Shown one piece after another: positions 32,263 through 39,723 of a DNA stretch of 42,716 nt. Within the stretch, counting starts at the first letter, position 1. Every line of letters begins with the position of its first letter. The notes below the pieces were generated by a model. The model was given only the letters and a program-made list of their open reading frames with translations. It was not told the DNA's origin and searched no databases. This DNA is from an uncultured Mycoplasmatota bacterium (GTDB lineage Bacteria; Bacillota_I; Bacilli_A; RF39; UBA660), in contig CAMMBX010000003.1 in the NCBI GenBank assembly GCA_946494345.1, forward strand, positions 1 through 42,716. Direction: 5' to 3'. The translations under genes and the position numbers were made by a program.

Positions 32263-32853
32263 ATGAAAATAGGTATTTTTGGAGGTAGTTTTAATCCTCC
32301 TCATAAAATGCATAAACAAATAGCTTTAGATCTTATTAAAAATAATTATGTGGATAAAGTTATATTTGTTCCTACGGGTAGTAAATATAAATATAAAAAT
32401 AATCTTTTAAGTGATAAAGTAAGATTAGAAATGTTAAAGTTAATGTGTTGTGATAATGCTACTTTAGAAGTTAGTGATTATGAATTAAAAGACCATGTTG
32501 TTTATACTTATGAGACTTTAAATTATTTTAAGAAAAAATATAATAATGACGAAATTTATTTTATTTGTGGTACTGATAATTTAAGTTATATAGATGAGTG
32601 GAAAAATGGTTTAGATATTTTATCTAATAATAAATTATTAATTATTAAAAGAAGTACTGATAATATAGATCAGTTATTAGTAAAGTTTAAAGATTATAAA
32701 GATAATATTATTGTTACTAATATTTTAGAAAATGAGATATCTTCTACTAAAATAAGAAAGGAAATAAAGAGCGGAAATATTTCTAATGTTAAAAATTATG
32801 TTGAAAAAGAAGTCTTTAATTATATAGTAGATAATAAATTATATCTTAAATAG
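32263..32853 (+). CDS. nadD: Nicotinate-mononucleotide adenylyltransferase
   Basis: 196 residues; makes deamido-NAD from NaMN and ATP. Nucleotidyltransferase motifs: GIFGGSFNPPHKMH near the start and ISSTKIRK near 164, plus FICGTDNL and IDEW in the middle. In the usual (H/T)xGH motif the Gly is replaced by Met (HKMH), which I recall in some relatives. It starts 6 bases after the radical-SAM gene, within the same transcript. The YqeK phosphohydrolase often found after nadD in Bacilli is absent here. Confidence 0.9.
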   Translation: MKIGIFGGSFNPPHKMHKQIALDLIKNNYVDKVIFVPTGSKYKYKNNLLSDKVRLEMLKLMCCDNATLEVSDYELKDHVVYTYETLNYFKKKYNNDEIYFICGTDNLSYIDEWKNGLDILSNNKLLIIKRSTDNIDQLLVKFKDYKDNIIVTNILENEISSTKIRKEIKSGNISNVKNYVEKEVFNYIVDNKLYLK

Positions 32854-32870
32854 TTACTTTAGATAAAATT

Positions 32871-32879
32871 TGTTATAAT
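32871..32879 (+). promoter_or_regulatory. Extended -10 before the ADP-ribosylglycohydrolase gene
   Basis: TGt-TATAAT, 26 bases before ATG 32905. No convincing -35 is seen, as is common for extended -10 promoters. Confidence 0.45.
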
Positions 32880-32904
32880 ATTATTATGATTGGAGGCGGT
32901 ATTT

Positions 32905-33759
32905 ATGTTAGGAGCGATTATTGGAGATTTAGCAGGTTCTAGTTATGAAGTAGAAGAGGTTTCTTACTTTCGGAAGTATCATAAACCTAGGCCATATGAT
33001 GAGAGAATAAAAATAATGGATAAGACTGTGCCTTTATTTCTTGATAATTCTTCTTTTACTGATGATACTTGTTGGACTTGTGCTATTTATGATGCTATTA
33101 TTAATGGCAATTTTGAGTATGAGAAATATTTAAGAGAATATGGTATGAGAGAGTTAAATAAAGGGCAAGATATATATGGTAGAAGTAGATTTGGTAAGGG
33201 ATCTGTAGAATGGCTTAAGGGTAATTATCAAGGTGAAAGTTATGGCAATGGAGCGGCTATGAGAATTAGTCCAATTGGTTTTTGTTTTGATTCATCCTCA
33301 CAAATAAAAGAAGAAAGTTATAAGGCTACAATACCATCTCATAATAATATTGAAGCGCTAAAAAGTGCAGAAGCAGTAGCTATTTCTATTTATTTACTTA
33401 GATTTGGTATTGAAAGATGTGAATTAAAAGATTATATTGAAAATAATTATTATAAACTTGACTTTGATTTGGAAGAGTTAAGGCATAATTATACCTTTAC
33501 TAGTAGATCTAAAGATTCAGTACCACAAGCATTCTTTATTTTCTTTTCTTCTAATGACTTTGAAGATGCGATTAGAAAGGCTATTTCTATAGGAGGAGAC
33601 ACTGATACTATTGCAAGTATTACAGGAGCATTAGCAGAAGCTTATTATGGTGTACCTTTGGAATTAAAAGAAAAACTTGCAACTTTACTTGATGAAGATA
33701 CTTATAATTTATTAAAGAAAAGATACTTTGCCAAAAAAGAATATATATTGAAAGGGTGA
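32905..33759 (+). CDS. ADP-ribosylglycohydrolase (DraG/ARH family)
   Basis: 284 residues from ATG 32905, 8 bases after ggagg; an in-frame TTG at 32890 precedes that RBS. Metal-site motifs of the family are present: GAIIGDLAG at 3-11, FTDDT at 51-55, NGAAMRISPIG in the middle and GGDTDT at 230-235. The family removes ADP-ribose from proteins or small molecules using two Mg ions. The place within an NAD cluster suggests return of ADP-ribose to NAD metabolism or reversal of an ADP-ribosylation; no ADP-ribosyltransferase is seen in the window. Confidence 0.88.
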   Translation: MLGAIIGDLAGSSYEVEEVSYFRKYHKPRPYDERIKIMDKTVPLFLDNSSFTDDTCWTCAIYDAIINGNFEYEKYLREYGMRELNKGQDIYGRSRFGKGSVEWLKGNYQGESYGNGAAMRISPIGFCFDSSSQIKEESYKATIPSHNNIEALKSAEAVAISIYLLRFGIERCELKDYIENNYYKLDFDLEELRHNYTFTSRSKDSVPQAFFIFFSSNDFEDAIRKAISIGGDTDTIASITGALAEAYYGVPLELKEKLATLLDEDTYNLLKKRYFAKKEYILKG

Positions 33760-33763
33760 TTTT

Positions 33764-34237
33764 ATGAATTTTAAAGAAATTATTCATATCTTACAATTAG
33801 GACAAAAAACAATTGCAACAATGGAGTCTTGTACTGGTGGTGGTGTAGTTAATGCTATTACTAATTGTGAGGGTGCTAGTGAGATATTAAAATTTAGTGC
33901 AGTAACTTATTCTAATGAATATAAAGTTAAGATGGGTGTTCCTAAAGAAGTTATTGATAAATATACTGTCTATAGTATGGAAACAGCAATAGAAATGAGT
34001 AAAACAATTTGTAATTTTGCAGATAGTAATTATGGTATTGGTATTACTGGTAAATTAAATAAAAGTGATCCTAATAATCCAACTGGTGATGATAATACTG
34101 TTTATATTTGTATTTATGATAGAGATAATAATAAATTTTATAAAGAGAAGATGACTGTTAATAAAGAAAGTAGAGAATTAAATAAAGAACATATTATAGA
34201 TAAGATTATTAAAATGTTACTTGATATAATAAAGTAA
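33764..34237 (+). CDS. pncC: NMN amidohydrolase, CinA C-terminal type
   Basis: 157 residues. Motifs MESCTGGGVVNAIT near 19-33, FSAVTYSNEYK and GIGITGKLN match the CinA C-terminal domain (PncC), which deamidates nicotinamide mononucleotide to NaMN. It is stand-alone, without the N-terminal MoaB-like domain of full CinA. In other proteins the loop after GITG is usually Pro/Gly-rich (GIAGP); here it is GKLNKSDPNN, a change near the active site. The NAD gene context supports NMN recycling and not competence. Its stop lies within an inverted repeat. Confidence 0.85.
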   Translation: MNFKEIIHILQLGQKTIATMESCTGGGVVNAITNCEGASEILKFSAVTYSNEYKVKMGVPKEVIDKYTVYSMETAIEMSKTICNFADSNYGIGITGKLNKSDPNNPTGDDNTVYICIYDRDNNKFYKEKMTVNKESRELNKEHIIDKIIKMLLDIIK

Positions 34238-34243
34238 CATTTT
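34211..34243. terminator. Inverted repeat over the pncC stop codon
   Basis: Perfect 12-base arms (34211-34222, AAAATGTTACTT, and 34232-34243) with a 9-base loop, ending in TTTT. This may be a weak terminator of pncC or an operator before the nrtR-like gene, whose -10 starts at 34258. Confidence 0.5.
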
Positions 34244-34254
34244 AATAAATAATG

Positions 34255-34263
34255 TGTTATAAT
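34255..34263 (+). promoter_or_regulatory. Extended -10 of the nrtR-like gene
   Basis: TGt-TATAAT, 25 bases before ATG 34288. It lies just after the inverted repeat at 34211-34243, and a shorter repeat ACATT/AATGT (about 34238-34255) touches it, suggesting a regulated promoter. Confidence 0.5.
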
Positions 34264-34287
34264 CATTTTATGAAAAAGAGGTGTAGT

Positions 34288-35121
34288 ATGGAAAAAGTTT
34301 ATAAGAGTGAAGAAGAGTTTTTAAAACATTATAATGCTAAAGACTTTGATCAGTTATCAATGACTGCTGATATTCTTTTAATAAGTGTATCTAGTGAAGA
34401 AGTTAATAACTATCGTAAAAATAGTAAGAAGATGATGAGTATTCTTTTAGTTAAAAGAAGTGATTATCCTTTTAAAGGTAAATGGTGCCTACCAGGAGGT
34501 TTTTTAAATCCTAAAACTGAAACTTTGGAGAGTTGTGCTAAAAGAGTGTTGAAAAAAGAAACTAATCTTTCTAATATTTATTTAGAACAGTTATATACTT
34601 ATGATGCAATTGATAGAGATCCAAGAACAAGAGTAATATCAACCTCTTATATTGCTTTAGTTGATAAGAATAGATTAACAGAAATGATTAATCCTAATGC
34701 TTGTTGGTTTGATGTTATCTTAATAGAAGAAAAGAATAATATTGTTGATATTACTTTAACTAATGGAGATGAGACTATTAACTTATCAATACAAAAGATA
34801 TTAAGAGAAAAGACTACTGATAGATATAGTTTTAAAGCAAGAAAAAATGTGTTAGCCTTTGATCATGATTTAGTGGTATTAGCAGGTATTGAACGGTTAA
34901 AAAATAAAGTTAATTATACTGATATCGTCTTTAATATGATGCCTGAATACTTTACATTAGGAGAATTACAGCAAGTTTATGAAGTAATACTTAATAAGAA
35001 ATTATTAGATCCTGCTTTTAGAAGAATTATTAAAGATAAAGTAGTTAAGACTAATAAAATGAAAACAGGAGAAGGACATAGACCATCAGTATTATTTAAG
35101 TATAGGAATAAAAATGATTAA
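34288..35121 (+). CDS. nrtR: NrtR-like Nudix transcription regulator
   Basis: 277 residues from ATG 34288 (agaggtg site upstream; in-frame ATG 34270 precedes this RBS). The N-terminal half is a Nudix fold with WCLPGGFLN, but the catalytic box is degenerate: RVLKKET stands in place of REUxEExG, so hydrolysis is unlikely. The C-terminal part has YTDIVFNMMPEYFTLGELQQVYEVIL and FRRIIKD, typical of the winged helix of NrtR. NrtR repressors bind NAD-related ligands (ADP-ribose) and control NAD genes. It lies within the NAD cluster and overlaps nadK by 8 bases. The inverted repeats at 26949 and 34211 are possible targets. Confidence 0.82.
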   Translation: MEKVYKSEEEFLKHYNAKDFDQLSMTADILLISVSSEEVNNYRKNSKKMMSILLVKRSDYPFKGKWCLPGGFLNPKTETLESCAKRVLKKETNLSNIYLEQLYTYDAIDRDPRTRVISTSYIALVDKNRLTEMINPNACWFDVILIEEKNNIVDITLTNGDETINLSIQKILREKTTDRYSFKARKNVLAFDHDLVVLAGIERLKNKVNYTDIVFNMMPEYFTLGELQQVYEVILNKKLLDPAFRRIIKDKVVKTNKMKTGEGHRPSVLFKYRNKND

Positions 35122-35914
35122 GATAAATAGAATAAAGTTATTTGTTAATGATAATTTAAAATCAAAGAAAATTGCCGATATTGTTAAATCTAAATTAAAA
35201 GATAATGGCTTTAAAATAGTTACTAAAAACTATGACTTGGGAATAGCGATTGGAGGAGATGGATCATTTCTTCGGATGGTTAAAGATAGTTCTTTTGATA
35301 GTAAATGTTATTATATTGGTATTAATACAGGTACTCTTGGCTTTGCGATGGGATTGAGTTTTGATGAGATTGATACTTTTATTAAAAAACTTACTTTAGA
35401 AGAGTTAAAGTGTGAAAAAATAGGAATAGGGGAAATAGAAGTAGAAACTAAAGAAGAAACTTTTAACCACTTTACTTTAAATGAGATTGTTTTAAGAGAA
35501 CAAGAACTTAATACAGCAAAGTTTAAAGTATTAATAAATGATGAAGTATTAGAAAATTATGTAGGTGATGGGTTGTTAATTTCAACTTCTTTTGGTTCAA
35601 CGGCTTATAATCTTAGTTTTGGTGGTTCTATTGTTTATAATACCTTCCATACTTTACAACTTACTCCAATTGCACCACTTAATTCTAAAAGTTATAGAAG
35701 TTTACTTAATTCCTTGATTGTTCCTTCTGATAAGATAATATCTATAAGACCAGAAGTTGTTAGTAAAAATGTTCTAATTACTATAGACGGTGATAATTAT
35801 AAGTATAATGATGTAATAAGAGTAGATACTTATATAAGAGATAAAGAAATAAATGTTCTTAGAATGAATGATTATGATATGATTAAAAAAATTAATGAAA
35901 AATTCTTAAAATAA
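35114..35914 (+). CDS. nadK: NAD kinase
   Basis: 266 residues; phosphorylates NAD to NADP. GGDG at 47-50 in AIGGDGSFLRM, NTGTLGF, and LNEIVLRE as well as a GDGLLISTSFGSTAYNLSFGG segment are classic. The start lies within the nrtR-like gene (ATGATTAA, 8-base overlap), so the two are coupled. It is convergent with ylmH, whose stop is only 6 bases away. With pncA, pncB, nadD and nadE it completes NADP supply from nicotinamide. Confidence 0.94.
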   Translation: MIKINRIKLFVNDNLKSKKIADIVKSKLKDNGFKIVTKNYDLGIAIGGDGSFLRMVKDSSFDSKCYYIGINTGTLGFAMGLSFDEIDTFIKKLTLEELKCEKIGIGEIEVETKEETFNHFTLNEIVLREQELNTAKFKVLINDEVLENYVGDGLLISTSFGSTAYNLSFGGSIVYNTFHTLQLTPIAPLNSKSYRSLLNSLIVPSDKIISIRPEVVSKNVLITIDGDNYKYNDVIRVDTYIRDKEINVLRMNDYDMIKKINEKFLK

Positions 35915-35919
35915 TTATA

Positions 35920-36600
35920 TTAGAGATATTTATGTACCTTAATAATATAATTATTTTTTTTAGTTTTTTTAGTTTTACCAATATATTTGTATTTACCATA
36001 TTTTCTAATACTAAAAACATCTTCTTCTTTTAAAAGATAAGAAGGGTTAGTAATAATGTTATAATTTAAGATGACTTCTTTATTTTTAAATTTTTCTTTT
36101 ACTTTACTTCTTGATAGGTTAGTAATATTTGCAACGATAGTATCTATTCTTTCACTTTTAACGATAAATTCTAGTTCTTTAAACTTTCTTTTATAGTCTT
36201 TTAAAGTGTTTATATCCATTTCTTCCAGTTTAATATAACTATTTTTAATTTTTGTAAAATTTGTTAGAAAATAATTTTTCATAGATGATAGTAAATAAAA
36301 ATAATAATTGTTATTATCTATGATAATGTCTCCAAAGACACTTTTGTTTATATCTAGAGAAAAGATACTTCCTAAAATGTCTTGGTGTTTAAAATTATCT
36401 TTAGTGATAATTTTAAATAATACTACTTCAGGTATTTTATTTTTATAAAGAATCATTTTTTCACATTCAGGGAATGGTTTAAATATATTATATTCATTCT
36501 TTTTAAAATATTTAGTTACTTCTATTACTTCATTTGGATCAAGAAAAAATGTATAATTATCATTTCTTAGTTTATCTATATTTTTCTTTATACTGTACAT
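35920..36600 (-). CDS. ylmH: YlmH-like S4-domain RNA-binding protein
   Basis: 226 residues. The N-terminal part has the YlmH pattern FLDPNEVIEVTKYF and LGSIFSLDINKSVFGDI; the C-terminal part is an S4 RNA-binding domain (about 150-200: ERIDTIVANITNLSRSKVKEKF, then a strand-loop YLLKEEDVFSIRKYGKY). YlmH proteins bind RNA and act in division or ribosome rescue in Bacillota. On the minus strand it follows the gene at 36605-37105 by 4 bases and is co-transcribed with it. The GDI motif and S4 domain are in normal order. Confidence 0.87.
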   Translation of the reverse strand: MYSIKKNIDKLRNDNYTFFLDPNEVIEVTKYFKKNEYNIFKPFPECEKMILYKNKIPEVVLFKIITKDNFKHQDILGSIFSLDINKSVFGDIIIDNNNYYFYLLSSMKNYFLTNFTKIKNSYIKLEEMDINTLKDYKRKFKELEFIVKSERIDTIVANITNLSRSKVKEKFKNKEVILNYNIITNPSYLLKEEDVFSIRKYGKYKYIGKTKKTKKNNYIIKVHKYL

Positions 36601-36604
36601 AATC

Positions 36605-37105
36605 TTATCCTTTTCTTTTTACAAATACTTTTTCTTTATTTATATAATCTATAAGTTCTTTACCATTATTTATTTCATCTATAGGAAAAATAGAATTATC
36701 ATTTAGTATTTTAGCACATTCTACTTTTTGATATTCTTCTATGACACAGTTTAATCTATCAATAGCATCTATTTGGGTTTTTGATACTCTTTTAGGAATT
36801 GTAATAAAGGCATAATCTACATGTTCACTACTAGGTGTAACATTAACAAATGTTGCAATGCCTATTTTGGCAAGAGCCCAGGAAATTTCAAAAATATCTC
36901 CTTTTATTAAACTTTTATCTAGTTTTTTTAATAGCCCTTGTTCTTTTAAAAATGGTTTTATTAATTTAGGATGTTCAAACTTAATAGTTGGATAAGGAAA
37001 GATAATTGTATCTTTACCATTAATAGGTTCTTTATAAAATAAAATTATTCTTATTTCATTAAAGTTATTTATAATCCCTTTATATATTTCAATTGCATTT
37101 GACAT
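36605..37105 (-). CDS. Hypothetical soluble protein, partner of ylmH
   Basis: 166 residues, no TM. Contains FPYPTIKFEHPKLIKPFL, then IFEISWALAKIGIATFVNVTPSSEHVDYAFITIP. I do not recognise the family. It starts the minus-strand pair with ylmH and has a possible promoter upstream (37133-37161: TTTAAA, 17 bases, TGa-TAAAAT on the minus strand). Divergent from the small membrane protein gene on the + strand. Confidence 0.6.
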   Translation of the reverse strand: MSNAIEIYKGIINNFNEIRIILFYKEPINGKDTIIFPYPTIKFEHPKLIKPFLKEQGLLKKLDKSLIKGDIFEISWALAKIGIATFVNVTPSSEHVDYAFITIPKRVSKTQIDAIDRLNCVIEEYQKVECAKILNDNSIFPIDEINNGKELIDYINKEKVFVKRKG

Positions 37106-37132
37106 AATTTTTCCTCTTTTCCAAGTGTTAAT

Positions 37133-37161
37133 ATTTTATCACATATTTCTTTTTTTTTAAA
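37133..37161 (-). promoter_or_regulatory. Putative minus-strand promoter of the ylmH pair
   Basis: On the minus strand, -35 TTTAAA (37156-37161), 17-base spacer, extended -10 TGa-TAAAAT (37133-37141), 27 bases before the ATG at 37105. Confidence 0.4.
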
Positions 37162-37227
37162 TTTATTGTATTATAAATTTAATAGATAATTTCTATATTA
37201 TATATTTATTATAGAAGGGAGTAAAAA

Positions 37228-37578
37228 ATGAGAGAGTATATGAGAGAATATATTAAAGAAGTAGATAAAAAGATTAGTGATAATCATAAATTTAGTAATG
37301 AAGAGATAGAAGACTTTCTATTTAAAATGAACCTTTTTCAAAGAGAGAGGGTTATACATTTAGGTATAACACTTTCTTATGTCTTTTTTACAATTTTATT
37401 TTTGTTTTTAACTAAATATATTTTTATGATGTTTATTATTTTCTTTATTTTACTTATTTTTGATGGGTTTTATGTATATCATTACTTTTTTTTAGAAAAT
37501 AGTGTTCAGTATATGTATAAACAGTATGATAAAATGAAAAAAGGTAGTATAATTAAAAAGAATAGGAAAGAGGGATAA
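37228..37578 (+). CDS. Small two-TM membrane protein
   Basis: 116 residues: acidic/basic N-terminal helix (1-45), two TM segments (about 46-62 and 67-87), and a basic tail ending GSIIKKNRKEG. gaaggga precedes ATG 37228. It ends 1 base before the SDR gene, so they form an operon. No family recognised. Confidence 0.65.
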   Translation: MREYMREYIKEVDKKISDNHKFSNEEIEDFLFKMNLFQRERVIHLGITLSYVFFTILFLFLTKYIFMMFIIFFILLIFDGFYVYHYFFLENSVQYMYKQYDKMKKGSIIKKNRKEG

Positions 37579-37579
37579 T

Positions 37580-38368
37580 ATGAATTTACAAGGGAAAATT
37601 GCTGTTGTAACTGGTGGTGCGATGGGAAATGGTAAAGGAATTGTAGAGTCTTTACTTAAGGCAGGAGCCTCTGTTGTTATATTAGATAAGTCAACTGAGT
37701 TAACTAATACAGTTAATGAACTTGGTTCAAAAGGGTATAAAGTGTTAGGTATTAATGTTGATATAAGTAATAAGAACTTATTAGTTCAAGTTGTTGATAT
37801 TATAAAAAAATACTATGATCATATAGATATATTAGTAAATAATGCAGGTGTTTGTAAGTTAGAGACATTTGAAAAGATGACTGATGAGTTACGAGATTTA
37901 CATTTTGATATTAATATTAAGGGAACTTGGGATGTTACTAAAGTATTACTTCCAATGTTAAGAAGTAGTGGTAAAGCTAGTATTATTAATTTATCTAGTG
38001 TTACTGGTCCTATGGTAGCGGATTCAGGTGAAGTTGCATATGCTACTACAAAAGCAGCGCTTATTGGTTTTACTAAAGCTTTGGCGCGTGAAGAAGTAGA
38101 ACATGGTATTAGAGTTAATGCTATTTTACCTGGTTATATTAGAACACCTATGGTTGACGGTATGGCTAAAGAGACTAATCCAACTGATCCAGAGAGTGTT
38201 ATTAATGGTATTGCAAGTGCAATTCCTATGAAAAGATTAGGAGATCCTAGTGAGCTTGGAGAACTTGCATGTTTTCTTGCAAGTGATTCATCTAGTTATA
38301 TAACAGGTACTAGTATTGTTATTGATGGTGGTTCAACATTACCAGAAACTGTTATAATGGGTGTTTAA
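37580..38368 (+). CDS. ucpA: SDR oxidoreductase, UcpA-like
   Basis: 262 residues, classical short-chain dehydrogenase. Cofactor motif TGGAMGNGKG at 11-20, NNAG at 87-90, Ser in INLSSVTG (about 139-140), and Tyr154-x3-Lys158 in YATTKAA. The C-terminal part closely follows UcpA: RTPMVDGMAKETNPTDPES, AIPMKRLGDP and GGSTLPET. UcpA-type proteins are NAD(P)-linked oxidoreductases of uncertain substrate; some are tied to furan tolerance. Asp36 after the second strand (VVILDKS) suggests NAD preference, by the rule for this family. Confidence 0.85.
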   Translation: MNLQGKIAVVTGGAMGNGKGIVESLLKAGASVVILDKSTELTNTVNELGSKGYKVLGINVDISNKNLLVQVVDIIKKYYDHIDILVNNAGVCKLETFEKMTDELRDLHFDINIKGTWDVTKVLLPMLRSSGKASIINLSSVTGPMVADSGEVAYATTKAALIGFTKALAREEVEHGIRVNAILPGYIRTPMVDGMAKETNPTDPESVINGIASAIPMKRLGDPSELGELACFLASDSSSYITGTSIVIDGGSTLPETVIMGV

Positions 38369-38390
38369 ATATGTTTTAGGGGGAATTTAT

Positions 38391-38813
38391 ATGATTGAAG
38401 GAAATAGAGTGGAAGTTTATCTTTCTGATGAGTTGAAAGCTAAGAAAAATTTATTTAAAATAAAAAAAGATGCTAGAATTAATGGCGGTCATGATAAGTG
38501 TTTTAAATTTATAAATAGTTATTATGATTTAAAAGTTAATTTTGCAGATATAAGTAATTTTTCTATAGATTATGCTAATTATGGTCATCTTTCTTTTTCT
38601 ATTGCTACACCATGGTTGTTAATTTCAATTCCTGAAGTGGTTAGTAATAGTCATTTAGAAATACTTAATAGTATTATGGAAGATTTAGATGGTAATGCTT
38701 TAGCAATATATGCATATATTAATAATGTGTTAGAGCAGTATATTATTGATGATACTTATAAAGATAATAAAGATATGTTAATTAAAGTCTTAAAGAAAAA
38801 GAAACTTGTTTAA
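38391..38813 (+). CDS. Hypothetical 140-residue protein
   Basis: Start ATG 38391 after agggggaa; an in-frame GTG 38361 overlaps the SDR gene and precedes the RBS. Soluble, with a YLSDELKAKK start and a beta-like middle (GHLSFSIATPWLLISIPE). No family recognised. Convergent with the SspI-like gene; the stop codons overlap by 4 bases and both share a hairpin. Confidence 0.6.
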   Translation: MIEGNRVEVYLSDELKAKKNLFKIKKDARINGGHDKCFKFINSYYDLKVNFADISNFSIDYANYGHLSFSIATPWLLISIPEVVSNSHLEILNSIMEDLDGNALAIYAYINNVLEQYIIDDTYKDNKDMLIKVLKKKKLV

Positions 38814-38823
38814 GCTTCTTTTT
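38796..38823. terminator. Bidirectional terminator
   Basis: Stem AAAAAGAA-a-CTT with AAG-c-TTCTTTTT, one A/C mismatch and loop GTTT. A and T tracts on both sides serve the convergent genes on the two strands. It overlaps both coding ends. Confidence 0.6.
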
Positions 38824-39019
38824 TTAAATTATTTTCAAGTATTGTTAACATTTCATTTTTCATCTCATCAGTTGAATTATTCCAAATTATTTCCATGAAT
38901 ACTCCCATACCAGGTAAAGTAACTTCATCTTTTGATGCAATTGATTCAGTTATTGCTTCCTTAATACTTTCTTTATTATCGTTTTTAAAGTTATTTAATA
39001 TATAATCTTTTATACTCAT
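38810..39019 (-). CDS. sspI: SspI-like small acid-soluble spore protein
   Basis: 69 residues. The core EVTLPGMGVFMEIIWNN, then EMKNEMLTILENNLKK, agrees with SspI of Bacillus (LPGLGVLFEVIW and a following acidic helix), and the preceding ESIKEAITESIAS matches its amphipathic helix. SspI is made in the forespore under sigma G and is absent from non-sporulating cells as far as known. aggaggat precedes the start. The rest of the sporulation set is not in this window, so whether the cell makes spores is open. Confidence 0.75.
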   Translation of the reverse strand: MSIKDYILNNFKNDNKESIKEAITESIASKDEVTLPGMGVFMEIIWNNSTDEMKNEMLTILENNLKKEA

Positions 39020-39115
39020 AAAATCATCCTCCTAGACATATCTTTACCAAAATTTATTAATTTATACTATATTATTTTCGTCTTTTCATATATAATTTAA
39101 TTAGGAGGGATGAAA

Positions 39116-39679
39116 ATGTCAACAGGATTGATTATTGGAATAGTAGTAGTTGCTATTATTGTTATTTTAATTATTTGGTATGTAGTTACATATAACTCTT
39201 TAATTGCACTTAGAAATAGGGTTAAAGATCAATGGAGTCAAATTGATGTTCAACTTAAAAGAAGAGCTGATTTAATTCCTAATTTAGTAGAGACTGTTAA
39301 GGGTTATGCTAAACATGAAAGTTCTACTTTAGATGCTGTTATTAATGCAAGAAATAGTTTTAATACAGCATCAACTAAAGAAGAAGAGATAAAAGCTAGT
39401 GGTGAATTAACAGGTATGTTAAATAGACTATTCGCTCTTGCAGAAGCATATCCTGATTTAAAAGCTAATCAGAACTTTATGTCACTACAAAATGATTTAA
39501 GAGATACTGAAGATAAGATTAGTACTATGAGACAATTTTATAATGATACAGTACTTACTTATAATAATAAAGTACAATCTATTCCTAGTAATATAGTTGC
39601 AAGTATTGCTCATTTTAAAGAAGAAGAATTCTTTGAAATAGATGAGAAAGACAAGGAAGCACCTAAAGTATCATTTTAA
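39116..39679 (+). CDS. lemA: LemA family protein
   Basis: 187 residues from ATG 39116, 6 bases after aggaggg; ATG 39110 touches the RBS. N-terminal TM (about 4-24), then [43 protein letters not shown] and [24 protein letters not shown], the highly conserved LemA helical bundle. Function of LemA is not known; it is often next to a DUF2207 membrane protein, as here. A strong hairpin terminator lies between them. Confidence 0.9.
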   Translation: MSTGLIIGIVVVAIIVILIIWYVVTYNSLIALRNRVKDQWSQIDVQLKRRADLIPNLVETVKGYAKHESSTLDAVINARNSFNTASTKEEEIKASGELTGMLNRLFALAEAYPDLKANQNFMSLQNDLRDTEDKISTMRQFYNDTVLTYNNKVQSIPSNIVASIAHFKEEEFFEIDEKDKEAPKVSF

Positions 39680-39681
39680 GA

Positions 39682-39704
39682 CTTGCTAATAGCAAGCTTT
39701 TTTT
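39682..39704 (+). terminator. Terminator between lemA and the DUF2207 gene
   Basis: Perfect stem CTTGCT/AGCAAG with loop AAT (39682-39696) and a following C plus T run (39697-39704). Leaky readthrough would lower expression of the next gene, which starts 20 bases later. Confidence 0.75.
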
Positions 39705-39723
39705 CTAAGAGGAGTGAATGATT

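Noticed and set aside
33764-34237. Competence gene cinA
   Set aside because: Only the C-terminal amidase domain is present, and the NAD neighbours favour pncC.
38997-39115. Sigma G promoter before the sspI-like gene
   Set aside because: A TATAGTA and a TGAAAA can be seen on the minus strand but the spacing of about 11 bases does not fit.
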